NCBI GenBank assembly: GCA_029781865.1
Contig: JAKOVW010000090.1
Location: forward strand, 62,001 to 126,000
Origin: Bacteroidota bacterium
GTDB taxonomy: Bacteria > Bacteroidota > Bacteroidia > Chitinophagales > Saprospiraceae
Direction: 5' to 3'
Length of the DNA stretch: 64,000 nucleotides
Positions 37,635 to 48,800 of this stretch are shown one piece after another. The translations under genes and the position numbers were made by a program. Under the pieces are notes generated by a model, which searched no databases, was not told the origin of the DNA, and saw only the letters and a program-made list of their open reading frames with translations. How positions within the stretch are numbered: the stretch's first letter is position 1; each line of letters begins with the position of its first letter.

Positions 37635-38915
37635 ATGTATAAAATCTTACAATTAGGACTTATTATTGTCACTTCAGTAACTTATTTTCCATTGGGTGCA
37701 CAATCTTCCAAATGTGTAACGATGGAAATTCATAAAAAAAGGATGCTAGAACATCCGGATCTAAAAGATCAGATGATAAAAAATGAACTTGCAACTCAGC
37801 AATGGCTTGCTGCTCATTCAGCATTGAGTCGTACTGAAAAGCAGATTATAAAAATTCCGGTTGTTTTTCATATCATTTGGCATGATTCCATTGAAAATGT
37901 CAGTGATCGGCAAGTGTATTCGCAGTTGGATGTGCTGAATGCGGATTACCGATTAATGAATAAGGACTCATTGCCGGTTCAGCATCCTTTTCACAAATTT
38001 ATTGGCGATGCGGGTATTGAGTTTTGTCTGGCCACCATTGATCCTAATGGTAATCCTACTTCGGGTATTACAAGGACGTATACCTCTGTGACCAGCTGGT
38101 TGGAGAATTCATTAAAGGATATTAAATCAACAGCAAAAGGGGGGCATGATAATTGGTTGCCAACACAGTATTTAAATATATATGTAGTAAATATGCAGGG
38201 AGAAACGCTCGGGTTTGCAAGTTTCCCCGATGAATTGGTGATGGCTCCCGAACAGGATGGTGTTGTAATCCGTTATGAAGCCTTCGGAACCATAGGTACA
38301 GCTGGTGCAAAAAATTTTGAAACCGCTAATAAAGGAAGGACAGCTACTCATGAAGTAGGCCATTGGTTGAATCTTATTCATATCTGGGGAGATCAAATAT
38401 GTGGTGATGACAAGGTTGCTGATACGGCTCCTGCTGTCGATGAAAATAAATTCTGCCCGGTATTTCCACAACGCCCAAACAATAAATGTGGATCTGATGC
38501 GAATGGTGAAATGTATATGAATTATATGGACTATGTCGAGGATAGCTGTATGGCAATGTTTACTGCCGGGCAGACCGCCAGAATGAATGCCGCTATTAAC
38601 ATGTTCAGATCATCGCTATTGAATTCTAAAGCTTGTACGATAACAAGTCTTCATGAGGATAATAAGTCCAGCTTGGTAATTTCAGTATTTCCAAATCCCA
38701 ATAGTGGAATTTTTACATGCAGCATAAATCAAACATTAAGTTCTAATAGTGCTTTGAGTCTTTATAATTCTTTAGGTATAGAGATGAAAAAGCAGCAAGT
38801 CATTGCATACGGTGATATTAAGTTCAACTTTGCCGAAATGCCATCAGGTATATATTATCTTATGCTTAAGGATAAGTCAAAGTCAATTATTCAGAAAGTA
38901 ATTGTGAATAAATAA
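37635..38915 (+). CDS. Secreted M43 (pappalysin-like) zinc metalloprotease with T9SS type A domain
   Basis: A 426-residue protease. The signal peptide ends near FPLGAQ; a pro-region (about 25-75) precedes the start of the catalytic domain, IIKIPVVFHIIWHD. The zinc site is HEVGHWLNLIH beginning at His239: an HExxHxxGxxH motif with Asn replacing the Gly, a form seen in bacterial members. The Met-turn region YMNYMDYVEDSCMAMFTAGQ is intact, and Cys residues suit disulfides. The final 80 residues (ISVFPNPNSGIFTCSIN, PSGIYYLMLKDKS) are a T9SS type A sorting domain, so the enzyme is placed on or outside the cell, unlike the CHAT proteins. It sits between paralogues 3 and 4 on the same strand with its own promoter-like box. 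It could process surface proteins; a link to the CHAT proteins is only positional. Confidence 0.92.
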   Translation: MYKILQLGLIIVTSVTYFPLGAQSSKCVTMEIHKKRMLEHPDLKDQMIKNELATQQWLAAHSALSRTEKQIIKIPVVFHIIWHDSIENVSDRQVYSQLDVLNADYRLMNKDSLPVQHPFHKFIGDAGIEFCLATIDPNGNPTSGITRTYTSVTSWLENSLKDIKSTAKGGHDNWLPTQYLNIYVVNMQGETLGFASFPDELVMAPEQDGVVIRYEAFGTIGTAGAKNFETANKGRTATHEVGHWLNLIHIWGDQICGDDKVADTAPAVDENKFCPVFPQRPNNKCGSDANGEMYMNYMDYVEDSCMAMFTAGQTARMNAAINMFRSSLLNSKACTITSLHEDNKSSLVISVFPNPNSGIFTCSINQTLSSNSALSLYNSLGIEMKKQQVIAYGDIKFNFAEMPSGIYYLMLKDKSKSIIQKVIVNK

Positions 38916-39069
38916 GCGGGTATCAATGTGGATTAAAGGATACAAATCAATAGGGCATTAAAACATCTCAATGTAGGAGTAAAAAATCGGCCATAAATAA
39001 GTTGATTGTTTTTTACAAATCATGAAAGCATCAGATCGGGCCATATAAATTTGGATTTCAATTTAAAAT

Positions 39070-42000
39070 ATGTCGCGCGCTATCCGAATTATAAGTTTAA
39101 GTCTTTTTTCTGCTGGCCTGTTTTCACAGCAAGAAGATTCATTAAACCTCGTAAAGGAAATTCCGGAGAAAATCAAAATGGCTCAGGATTTCTTTTCTGG
39201 TAACAAAAAAGAAGAGGCTGACCGTATACTTATGCAATTAGAGCATATTTCTGATAATATGTTGAATGTTGACACAATGCAATATGCAAATAGTCTGAAT
39301 CTGGTTGCTAAGGCTTATACAAGTTTGGGTGAATTCTCAAAGGCGCAGCAGTCGTTTCTAAAATCCAATAAATTTATCATCAAGGGCCGATACAAGAATG
39401 ATTCTTTATTTTCTGTAAATCTGGGAGAATTGGCCAGGCTTTTTTATTACCAAAGGAATTATGACAGTGCCAGTTTATACATAAAAAAAGCAATTGGAAT
39501 TCAGGAAAAGGCAATTGGAAAAACTGCTATTGCATACGCTTTAAGTTTGTGTATTCGTGCAAATGTCGAGGTGGATTTGGGTGATTATGAAAAAGCAAGA
39601 GATTTGGCTGAAGAATCAAAAAAAATTCTCGAAAATAAAACAGAGAAAAATACTATGTATTATGCCAACAACCTTACGATATTGGCAAAAGCTTACTCCT
39701 ATTTAAGTGATTTCACGATTGCAGAACCCATGTTGTTGGAAGCAATTGAAATGCAAAGTAAACTAGATCAATTAAACAGTCTGGATCATGCGCGCACTTT
39801 GGTGACCCTGGCAAATTTGTATGTAGATAATGGAAATTATGAACGTGCAGAGCCCTTGTTTTCGAATGCACTCTCCATTGTGGAGAAAATAATGGGAAAG
39901 CAAAATCTTTTATATTCAGCTGTTTTAAGTGATTATGCCCTTTTACTAAGACTTACGGGTCAGTTGGAAAAAGCCGAGCCAGCATTGTTGCATGATAAAT
40001 TGATTTGTGAATCAAATCTGGGAAGAAATCACTTAGATTATTCCACAGCTTGTAACAATCTCGCATTATTCTATGAAGATGTTGGTAATTATGAAAAGGC
40101 CGAGCCCTTGTTTTTGGAAGCCAAAGAAATAACTGAGAAGACCATTGGAAAGGACAAACCTGATTATTCTGCCATGCTGAATAACCTGGGTCATTTATAT
40201 GAAAAAATGGGATTGTTTCATAAATCGGAATTACTTCATCAGGAGGACAGGAGTCTGTGTGCTAAAATATTAGGTAAATATCATCCGGATTATATTGCCA
40301 GCGTACATCATTTGGCTAATGTGTATTACGAGCAAGGTAAATTCAGGAATGCCGATAGTTTATATGTCGAAGCGATATCAAAATGGAGAAAGTTATTAGG
40401 AAAATGGAATCCGGATTATGCTATGGGTCTATATTCATATGGAAAATTGCAATTAGCAACAGGTAATTATATCATGGCGGATTCTTTACTTAAGGAAGCC
40501 AAAATGATACAGGAAAAAGTGTTGGGTAGAGACCATGCTGATTATTTGAATACGTGCATAGAACTGTCAGAATTGTATGAAAGACAATTAAAATGGGATG
40601 AAGCTGAATTCATGCAGGAGGAAGTGGAGCGTATTCAGTTTTCGCATTTATCTAAAGCAGTTAGTTATTTATCTGTACTTGAATTGACTAAATACATCAG
40701 GACCTTTGAGCAAATAAATGATCAGCTATTTAGTGTTTTGATTCACCGGATGTTCAATCATTTCCCAACCGGAAAACTTTCAGAGCTGTGTTTTGACAAT
40801 TTGTTGTTTTACAAAGGATTTTTATTGTCTTCTGCAAGCAAACTAAATGTGCTTGCAAATGCTTCTAAAGAGACCAGTGAATTAAACCAAAAGAGGAAAA
40901 TGTATTTTCGCTCATTGGCAAAAGAATTTAGCAAGCCAATGAAAGACAGGGATACCGTTGCAATCAATGATTTACAGGAAAAGGCAAATTCAATAGAAAA
41001 AGAGTTGGCAAAAAAAATTTCCGGTTATTCAGCTGCCAATTCGCAGGTTCGCTGGAAACAAATTCGTTCCATGTTAAAGCCGGATGAAGCGGTTATCGAA
41101 TTTGTATCATTTCAAAAAACGTTTCCATTAGTATCAGATAGTATCATGTATGCTGCTATTATGTTGAGGCCAGGAACGGATTCTCCTGAGTATATTTTTC
41201 TTTGTGAGCACAATTCGTTGGATTCACTATTGCATTCGAATGGTGGTCGCAAATCAGATTATGTAAATGAATTATATACTCTCTCAAATAGGGGAGCAGT
41301 ATCCATGGAATCTCCACGAAGATCTTTGTATGAACTATTTTGGAAGCCGCTTGATAGTCATTTATTGGGTGTTAAAACCATATACTTTTCAACCAGCGGG
41401 TTATTACATAGAATAAATCCGGATGCAATTCCCGTTTCCGAGACGGAAACACTCGCTGATCGATATCAACTCATACAATTGAACAGTACCAGACAACTGA
41501 TCAATTCTGACAAAGTCGATACTTCAAATTTTGATGCAAGTTTGTACGGTGGAATTCAGTTTGAAACAGATACAACTTTAAAAGACGAAAAAACATTATT
41601 GGCCTTTGAACCCATGAGTAACGATGTGAATTCTCCTTTAGAATTGAAAAACAGAGGAGGAACCTGGAATTATTTACCCGGCACAGATCGCGAAGTTAAT
41701 GCGATAGGAATGATAATGAAAGCATCCGGTCTGCGTGTTATAATCTATAAAGGAAATGAAGCTTCAGAGGAGTCATTTAAAAATCTCGGTAACAACAATC
41801 ATGCATCTCCTGGAATTATACATCTTGCTACGCATGGATATTTTTTTGCAGATCCGAAAGATAAAGTGGGCAGTTCTCAGTTGGCAGTTCCCAGTCAGGA
41901 GCCGGTATTTAAATTAAGTGATCATCCGATGCTGCGTTCCGGATTAATAATGGCCGGAGGCAATGCAGCCTGGCAAGGTAAACCATTACCAGAAGGAAAA

Positions 42001-42363
42001 GAAGATGGAATATTGACTGCATATGAAATATCACAACTGAATTTGTCCAACACAGAGTTGGTTGTTTTATCTGCATGCGAAACAGGATTAGGAGATATTC
42101 AAGGAAATGAAGGGGTCTATGGATTACAACGTGCATTTAAAATCGCTGGTGCAAAATATTTGATCATGAGTTTATGGCAGGTTCCCGATAAACAAACATC
42201 ATTGTTGATGACAACTTTTTATAGGAAGTGGTTGGGAGCTGAAGGTCCCGCCAAAGGCGGGAAGAAAATGTCTATCCCCGATGCATTTCATGCGGCGCAA
42301 AAAGAATTAAGGGATCTGGGATTGGATCCTTATCAGTGGGCTGGGTTTGTGTTGGTGGAGTAA
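39070..42363 (+). CDS. Exported TPR-CHAT protease, paralogue 4
   Basis: A 1097-residue paralogue. The signal peptide is AIRIISLSLFSAGLFSQ. About 11 TPR units follow, the first few degenerate (RYKNDSLFSVNLGELARLFY) and less like the family consensus than those of paralogues 3 and 5. The CHAT His922 (LATHGYFFA) and Cys1003 (LSACETGLGD) are kept, and GIGMIMKASGLRV-type sequence replaces the more usual AIEKIMQ segment. It contains the SSQLAVPSQEP insert and a perfect TCCCGCC-AAA-GGCGGGA palindrome in frame (42246-42262). Tail and insert regions resemble paralogue 5 most, a second pair with homogenised 3' ends. It starts 154 bases after the M43 gene. Confidence 0.92.
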   Translation: MSRAIRIISLSLFSAGLFSQQEDSLNLVKEIPEKIKMAQDFFSGNKKEEADRILMQLEHISDNMLNVDTMQYANSLNLVAKAYTSLGEFSKAQQSFLKSNKFIIKGRYKNDSLFSVNLGELARLFYYQRNYDSASLYIKKAIGIQEKAIGKTAIAYALSLCIRANVEVDLGDYEKARDLAEESKKILENKTEKNTMYYANNLTILAKAYSYLSDFTIAEPMLLEAIEMQSKLDQLNSLDHARTLVTLANLYVDNGNYERAEPLFSNALSIVEKIMGKQNLLYSAVLSDYALLLRLTGQLEKAEPALLHDKLICESNLGRNHLDYSTACNNLALFYEDVGNYEKAEPLFLEAKEITEKTIGKDKPDYSAMLNNLGHLYEKMGLFHKSELLHQEDRSLCAKILGKYHPDYIASVHHLANVYYEQGKFRNADSLYVEAISKWRKLLGKWNPDYAMGLYSYGKLQLATGNYIMADSLLKEAKMIQEKVLGRDHADYLNTCIELSELYERQLKWDEAEFMQEEVERIQFSHLSKAVSYLSVLELTKYIRTFEQINDQLFSVLIHRMFNHFPTGKLSELCFDNLLFYKGFLLSSASKLNVLANASKETSELNQKRKMYFRSLAKEFSKPMKDRDTVAINDLQEKANSIEKELAKKISGYSAANSQVRWKQIRSMLKPDEAVIEFVSFQKTFPLVSDSIMYAAIMLRPGTDSPEYIFLCEHNSLDSLLHSNGGRKSDYVNELYTLSNRGAVSMESPRRSLYELFWKPLDSHLLGVKTIYFSTSGLLHRINPDAIPVSETETLADRYQLIQLNSTRQLINSDKVDTSNFDASLYGGIQFETDTTLKDEKTLLAFEPMSNDVNSPLELKNRGGTWNYLPGTDREVNAIGMIMKASGLRVIIYKGNEASEESFKNLGNNNHASPGIIHLATHGYFFADPKDKVGSSQLAVPSQEPVFKLSDHPMLRSGLIMAGGNAAWQGKPLPEGKEDGILTAYEISQLNLSNTELVVLSACETGLGDIQGNEGVYGLQRAFKIAGAKYLIMSLWQVPDKQTSLLMTTFYRKWLGAEGPAKGGKKMSIPDAFHAAQKELRDLGLDPYQWAGFVLVE

Positions 42364-42475
42364 AACTGAAAATTCAAAATACTTTGTTGAATATTAGGGA
42401 AATACTCAATACTCAATGTCCAATATTCAATGCTCAATGATTAAATTTCAAAGTTCAATACGCAATGGGATGAGC
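42364..42475. repeat. CAATACTCAATGTCCAATATTC low-complexity stretch between CHAT genes 4 and 5
   Basis: Words of the type CAATACTCAATG, CAATATTCAATG and AAAGTTCAATACG repeat imperfectly over about 100 bases. A shorter related stretch (AATTCAATATTCAACTCG, AAGTTCAATATTG) lies at 34040-34080 after paralogue 2. It is distinct from the CTAACTCC family but of the same style. Confidence 0.6.
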
Positions 42476-42530
42476 ACACAAGCACTCGCACCCAAATCCG
42501 AGTATAATTCAGATCACGTTCATTTAAGTC

Positions 42531-42561
42531 TTGTCTTTTTTTACATAAATAGTTAGTTTTG
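42531..42561 (+). promoter_or_regulatory. Promoter of CHAT paralogue 5
   Basis: TTG (42531-42533) and TAGTTTTG (42554-42561) are spaced by 20 bases, the Bacteroidota pattern. The ATG lies 20 bases further on, at 42582. The box suggests this gene can be transcribed independently of its neighbours. Confidence 0.55.
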
Positions 42562-42581
42562 CTACCGTAATACTTCGCTGG

Positions 42582-45500
42582 ATGAAATACGGATATCTAT
42601 TTTTAATTGCACTATGCGTAACCGGTGCTTCTGCTCAATCTATTGATTCGATTGCATACAAACAAGTCGACAGCCTCGTTAAAGCGTCGAAGGGATTATT
42701 GGGCAAAAAAGAATTTATAAAGGCACTGGAATTAAACACCCGGGCTGAAGAGATGGCTCTTTCGACCTTCGGAGAAATATCCGCAAGCTTTGGTAATGCT
42801 TGTCATAATCACGGAAGAATCATGCTTACCAAAAGCGAATATCCCGAAGCAGAAAAATGGTTATTAAAATCCAAGTCAATTTATGAGAAGACGATAGGGA
42901 TTGTTCATACTGAATATGCAAATAACATCATTAATCTTGGAATTTTATACAAGGCTATAGGACAATACAAAAAGGCAGAACCTCTTTTTCTGAACGCGAT
43001 AGCAATCCGTGAAAAAAAATTTGGAAAAGTTCATCCCGATTATGCTGCTAGCCTGAGTTATCTGGCAGGTTTATATTTGGAAATGGGACAGTACGAGAAG
43101 GTAGAATCACTCTATCTTGAAGTAAAAACAATTCGTGAAAAAACATTAGGAAAAAATCATCCCGATTATGCTGGGATTCTGACCAATTTAGCAAATTTTT
43201 ATTACGCCACAGCACAATACGAAAAAGCCGAACTCTTTTTTTTGGAAGCCAAGGGAATACATGAAAAAGTTATAGGTAAATCTCATCTTTTTTACGCAAT
43301 GAACCTGTACAATTTAGCAATTTTATATAAAGATATGGGACAGTATGAAAAAGCAGAATCCCTTTTTCTGGAAGCCAAAGAATTTTTTGAAAAAAATTTC
43401 AGCAAAGTTGATCCCAATTATGCTTCGTGTGTAAACAATCTTGCCCTTGTTTATTTACATATGCGTCTTTACGAAAAAGCGCAATCCCATTATTTGGAAG
43501 CAATAGCCATCCAGGAAAAAATCCTGGGCAAAGATCATCCCGGATATGCTAAGACCCTGAATAACCTGGCAAGTTTATACATGGATTTGGGGCAATATGA
43601 GAATGCGGAGACTCTTTATCTGGAAGCAAAAACCATTTTCGAAAAAACTTTTGGCTTAGTTCATCCGGTGTATGCAAGTAGCATGATAAATCTGGCTAAT
43701 TTATATTGGGCAATGGGACAATACGAAAAAGCGGAGCCCCTTTATCTGGAAGCAAAGGCAATCCGTGAAAAAGTTTTGGGGAGGTCTCATCCAGATTATG
43801 CTGAAAGTCTGGGTGATTTGGCAAATTTGTACTATGTGATTGGCCAGTATGAAAATGCGGAACTCTATTTTAATGGTGCCTTCGAACTTCAACAAAAGAA
43901 CATATTATCAGCCCTGCATCATTTGTCAGAAAAAGAAATGAATCTTTACTTACAGATATTTAAGGATTACGAGAATGTTGGTTTTTCATTTATTCAAAAC
44001 ACTGGCGATAAAACAGCTGGCAGCAAAAAAGCTTATGATAATACCCTTTTTTACAAGGGTTTTTTACTCCATTCGTCCATTCAAAGCAAGCAGCTTCTTG
44101 TGAAGGACACCGCAGTAGCGGCCAAATACAAGCTGCTCCGATCTTTGGGTGTTCAGTTATCAAAAGAATATTCGAAGCCAATTGCTGAACAAAAAGGAGT
44201 GAACGAACTGGAGGAAGAATCAAACCTTCTCGAAAAAGAGATTGCACGAACAGTTGCCGGTTATGAGCAGACAAGAAAACAGATAAGCTGGAAAGATGTG
44301 CAACAAAAACTTAAAACGGATGAAGCAGCTATAGAATTTGTAAATTATCAATATAGATACAAGCACACAACTGACTCGGTGATGTATGCTGCGCTATTGA
44401 TTAAGTCGGGAAGTATGCAGCCGAAGTTTATCTCCCTTTTCGAAGAAAAATCACTTGATTCATTATTGCATTCCAAATCAGAGCGCAAAGCGGATTATGT
44501 TAATTCATTATACACGCTTGCTGATCGCGGTGCAGTCGGGATCGAAGCTCCTAAAAAATCATTACATGAATTACTCTGGAAACCCCTTGATAAAGAATTG
44601 ATTGATATTAAAACTATCTATTTTTCTCCGGCAGGTTTATTACATCGGATCAACCTGGATGCAATACCCATTTCAGAGACTGAAACACTTGCCGACAAAT
44701 ATCAACTGATTGAATTAAATAGTACCCGTGAATTGGTCCTACCGGATCTGGTTAAACCAGAGGATCATAATGCCATTTTATTTGGTGGCATTCAATTTGA
44801 ACAAGATAGTACGATTCAAATTGAAGAACCATTAATTGCATCCCGATCGAGAGGAGAATTGTCATTTAATAATATGGATTCTACTTTAAGAGGTGGATCA
44901 TGGAATTATCTCGCGGGCACGGAACGCGAGGTGAATTCCATTGAAAAAATCTTGCTAGATGCTGGAGTAAAAACCACTTTAAAAAAAGGATATAGCGCTT
45001 CAGAGGGATTCTTTAAAAGTATGGGTGAAAATAATGCAGCTTCACCCAGAATATTGCACGTCGCAACCCATGGATATTTTTTTCCAGATCCGAAAGCGAA
45101 AGTGGGTAGTTCTCAGTTGGCAGTTCCCAGTCAGGAGCCGGTATTTAAGATAAGTGATCATCCGATGCTGCGTTCCGGATTGATTATGGCCGGAGGTAAT
45201 GCAGCCTGGCAAGGAAAACAATCGCTGGAAGGAAAAGAAGATGGAATTTTAACGGCATATGAAATATCACAAATGAATTTGTCAAACACAGAATTAGTTG
45301 TTTTATCTGCATGTGAAACAGGACTTGGAGACATACAGGGAAACGAAGGAGTATATGGTTTGCAACGTGCATTCAAAATTGCAGGGGTGAAGTATCTGAT
45401 TATGTCGTTGTGGCAGGTTCCGGATAAGCAAACTTCCTTATTGATGACAACATTTTATAAAAAATGGCTAGGAACCGAAGGTCCTTCTAAAGGTGGCAAT

Positions 45501-45599
45501 AAAATGTCGATACCCGATGCATTTCATGCGGCGCAAAGAGAATTAAGGGATATGGGATTGGATCCGTATCAGTGGGCAGGGTTTGTGTTGGTGGAATAA
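42582..45599 (+). CDS. Exported TPR-CHAT protease, paralogue 5
   Basis: A 1005-residue paralogue with signal peptide YGYLFLIALCVTGASAQ. It has the most uniform TPR arm of the set: about nine units of 42 residues with the phrase GQYEKAE repeated almost unchanged in at least five of them, and EKxLGKxHPDYA between units. Such regularity implies recent unit duplication or homogenisation. The CHAT His830 (VATHGYFFP) and Cys911 (LSACETGLGD) are intact. The SSQLAVPSQEP insert is nearly base-for-base that of paralogue 4. The GG-rich loop reads PSKGGNKM, where the palindrome has decayed. It has its own promoter. Confidence 0.92.
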   Translation: MKYGYLFLIALCVTGASAQSIDSIAYKQVDSLVKASKGLLGKKEFIKALELNTRAEEMALSTFGEISASFGNACHNHGRIMLTKSEYPEAEKWLLKSKSIYEKTIGIVHTEYANNIINLGILYKAIGQYKKAEPLFLNAIAIREKKFGKVHPDYAASLSYLAGLYLEMGQYEKVESLYLEVKTIREKTLGKNHPDYAGILTNLANFYYATAQYEKAELFFLEAKGIHEKVIGKSHLFYAMNLYNLAILYKDMGQYEKAESLFLEAKEFFEKNFSKVDPNYASCVNNLALVYLHMRLYEKAQSHYLEAIAIQEKILGKDHPGYAKTLNNLASLYMDLGQYENAETLYLEAKTIFEKTFGLVHPVYASSMINLANLYWAMGQYEKAEPLYLEAKAIREKVLGRSHPDYAESLGDLANLYYVIGQYENAELYFNGAFELQQKNILSALHHLSEKEMNLYLQIFKDYENVGFSFIQNTGDKTAGSKKAYDNTLFYKGFLLHSSIQSKQLLVKDTAVAAKYKLLRSLGVQLSKEYSKPIAEQKGVNELEEESNLLEKEIARTVAGYEQTRKQISWKDVQQKLKTDEAAIEFVNYQYRYKHTTDSVMYAALLIKSGSMQPKFISLFEEKSLDSLLHSKSERKADYVNSLYTLADRGAVGIEAPKKSLHELLWKPLDKELIDIKTIYFSPAGLLHRINLDAIPISETETLADKYQLIELNSTRELVLPDLVKPEDHNAILFGGIQFEQDSTIQIEEPLIASRSRGELSFNNMDSTLRGGSWNYLAGTEREVNSIEKILLDAGVKTTLKKGYSASEGFFKSMGENNAASPRILHVATHGYFFPDPKAKVGSSQLAVPSQEPVFKISDHPMLRSGLIMAGGNAAWQGKQSLEGKEDGILTAYEISQMNLSNTELVVLSACETGLGDIQGNEGVYGLQRAFKIAGVKYLIMSLWQVPDKQTSLLMTTFYKKWLGTEGPSKGGNKMSIPDAFHAAQRELRDMGLDPYQWAGFVLVE

Positions 45600-45809
45600 G
45601 AGTTTAATTAAATTCAAAACACTTAGAGTTTAATACTAAAATTATTTCAATTCATTGATTTTTAACTAGTTTGTATTCAGTAGTCATGTTTAACTTAATA
45701 ATTAGTGGACAATTAAATCTTATAATTAAAATTATTATTTATAAAAAAAAGTGAGAATCTGATGTAAGTATTTATCTTGTCAATAATTCTATATTGAAAT
45801 TTAATATCA

Positions 45810-48800
45810 ATGAAAATTTATGGCATCTTGTATTTATTAATTCTTCCGCTTGTAGCAATTACACAGTCCATTGATTCAACTATTACCAAACGCATTGAAA
45901 ATCTGTTTAATGAAATCAATGACGTTGAATACCAAACCAGAATTGATTCAGTTTACTCAATTAGTGTAAAGATTGAAAAACAAGTTGCTGAGGGATTTGG
46001 AAATGAGTCACTTGAATATGGAAGGTATTGCCATTTACATGGCAAATTACTCTTTCTGAAATCTAAATACCAGGAGGCTGAGGTTTGGTTAAAAAAAGCG
46101 CTGAATATATATAAGAAGCTACTAAAAGTACAAGATGCAAAGTATTTGCAATGCATTATCAACATTGGTATTAACTATTATTCCAAAGGGGAATATAGCG
46201 AAGCAGAAAAGTGGTTTTTAGAAACAAAAGAAATATGTTTAAAGTCTTTTGGCAAAATGAATGTTCAATACGCTTCTTCTATTTACTGGCTAGGAAACGT
46301 GCAAATGTCATTCAAAAACACATCGGATGCACTTAAATACCATTTGGAAGCAAGAGAATTAAGGGAAAATATTTTAGGTAAATTCCATGTAGATTATGCA
46401 GCTAGTTTGACCAGTTTGTTTAATTGTTATTTAGATCAAAGTAAATTTAAGCAAGCTGAATCAGCTATACTGGAAGCAATTGAAATTCAGAAATCAATCC
46501 TAGGTACTTCTCATCCCAGTTATTTAAGCAGCAAAGATAATTTAGCAAATTTATACAGGAAAACAGGGCAATTGGATCAGTCACTTGAGATAAGAAAACA
46601 AACCTTAGAAGCAAGAGAAAAAGTTCTGGGTAAATTTCATCCGTCCTACGCAACGAGCGCCTTTAACTATGCAAACATATTGACTGATCTGGGATTTTAC
46701 GAGGATGCTGAAAAGTACTATATGGAATCGTTGAATATAAGAGAAAAGTTGCTTGGTAAAAAACACCCTCAATATATGAACACCATAAGCGGTTTGGCAT
46801 CGCTTTATTTGTCAATGGGTATATACAATAAAGCAGAATCCTATTATTTGCAAAGTAAAAATTTGCGGGAAGAGTTCTTTGGCAAAGAAAATACAGATTA
46901 TGCAAACGCATTAGCTGGTTTAGCTAATTTTTATAGAAAAACAGGAAATTATTTGAAGGCAGAATCTTATGAAAAAGAAGCTCTGCAAATTATTGAGAAT
47001 AAAAATGGAAAAATGAATCTGGAATATGCAAGGGGTCTTTTCATCCTTGCAAATATATACAGTAACATGCGCTATTATAATAAAGCAGAAGTAATTCAGA
47101 TAAATTCCCTTGAAATTCTGGATAGTCTTGTTGGTTCGAAAAATAATGAATATGCAAAGGGAATGAACTCCCTGGGAATAGTTTACGCTAATTTAGCCGA
47201 ATATAATAAAGCAGATTCCTGTTTTTACAAAGCCCTGGACATAAGAAAAGACTTATTTGGAAAGTATCATCGTGACTATGCAAAGAATCTGACTAATATA
47301 GCTAGTTTATATTTTCTTAAAAAAGATCTTAAGAAAGCAGAAGAACTTTATTTGGAAGGTATAGAAATTCAAGATAGTATATTAGGTAAAGAGCATCCTG
47401 ATTACTGGGAAAGTTTAAGTTACCTTGAAAATTTGTATTTTGTAAGTGGAAATTATCAAAAAGCCTATCCATTAATGGTTAATTTAGTCGATCTTTCTAA
47501 ATTAGCAATAAATCAGGCGAAGCAACATCTTACCGAATCTGAACTTGATAATTATCTTATAATTTTTCAAGACATTAATGACCGGTTGTTTTCATTGGCA
47601 AGCCTGGATACTATTCATTCGGCAAAGTATTTTGAATTAGGATTGGATAACTTACTTTTTTACAAGGGATTTTTATTAAATGCTGTAAATCAATTGAGGA
47701 ATTTAGCTCATATTGACTCAGCTGCAGGTCAAAAGTGGAACCTGTTGAAGTCATATGAAACTATGCTAGTTAAGGAGTTATCCAAGCCAATTAAAGCCCG
47801 GAGGGACATTTCAAAATTGAAAGAAAAGATCGATCAAATTGAAAAGGAACTATTGTATTCTGTGCAGTCTTATGGTATATTAGCCAGGCAAGTTACCTGG
47901 AAAGAAGTGAAGAATAAATTAAGAATAAATGAAGCTGCTGTTGAATTTGTGAAATACAAATTTAATAATGTAAAAGATTCCATTACAAGTGAATATTATG
48001 GGGCGCTTTTGACAAGATGGGATAAGAATCAAGTAGAATTTATCCAATTATGTGAACAGAAGCAACTAAATACATTATTCCTCGTGGATTCTTCAAGTAG
48101 CAAACAAAAAGTAATATCGAAGAACTATACATCAGTGGGTGGTAGAAATCTACTATACAATTATCTTTGGCAACCACTGGAAAAAAGTTTGAACGATATT
48201 AAAAAAATATATTTGTCTCCTTCTGGTTCAATTTATCAAATAAATATAGGAGCTATTCCAGCTAATAATTACGAAACCATTTCAGACAAATATTTGCTGG
48301 TGGAAATGGGGTCTACGCGGAGTTTGGTAACAGATAGTTCCACCACTTTGATTAATGTATTGGAATATCCTAATAAAAAGGCCATTCTGTTTGGTGGTGT
48401 TGAGTATGATTTAGATAGTAATAAATTAGCTGCTTTCGAGCGAAACGAAAATTTTGATAAACATTCAACTTCATTTTCGCAAATTTCAATTACTGGTTCT
48501 TTAATGGGAGATATAAGTAATTCAACAACCAGGGGAAAAAACTGGCAGTACTTAAAATGGACAGATAAAGAAGTAGACCAAATAAAAAAAATCTTCCAGC
48601 GTGAGGAAATAAATACCCTTGTTTATAAATATAATGATGCCACCGAAGAGCATTTCAAATCTATTAGTGGTGATAAGGCTTATACTAAATTTTTGCACCT
48701 GTCCACACATGGTTATTTTTTTGAAAATAGTTCAAGTAATTCTGCTGAGATTTCTGAAAAGCTAACTACAGATATTCCATTTAAGTCTTCAGAAAACCCC

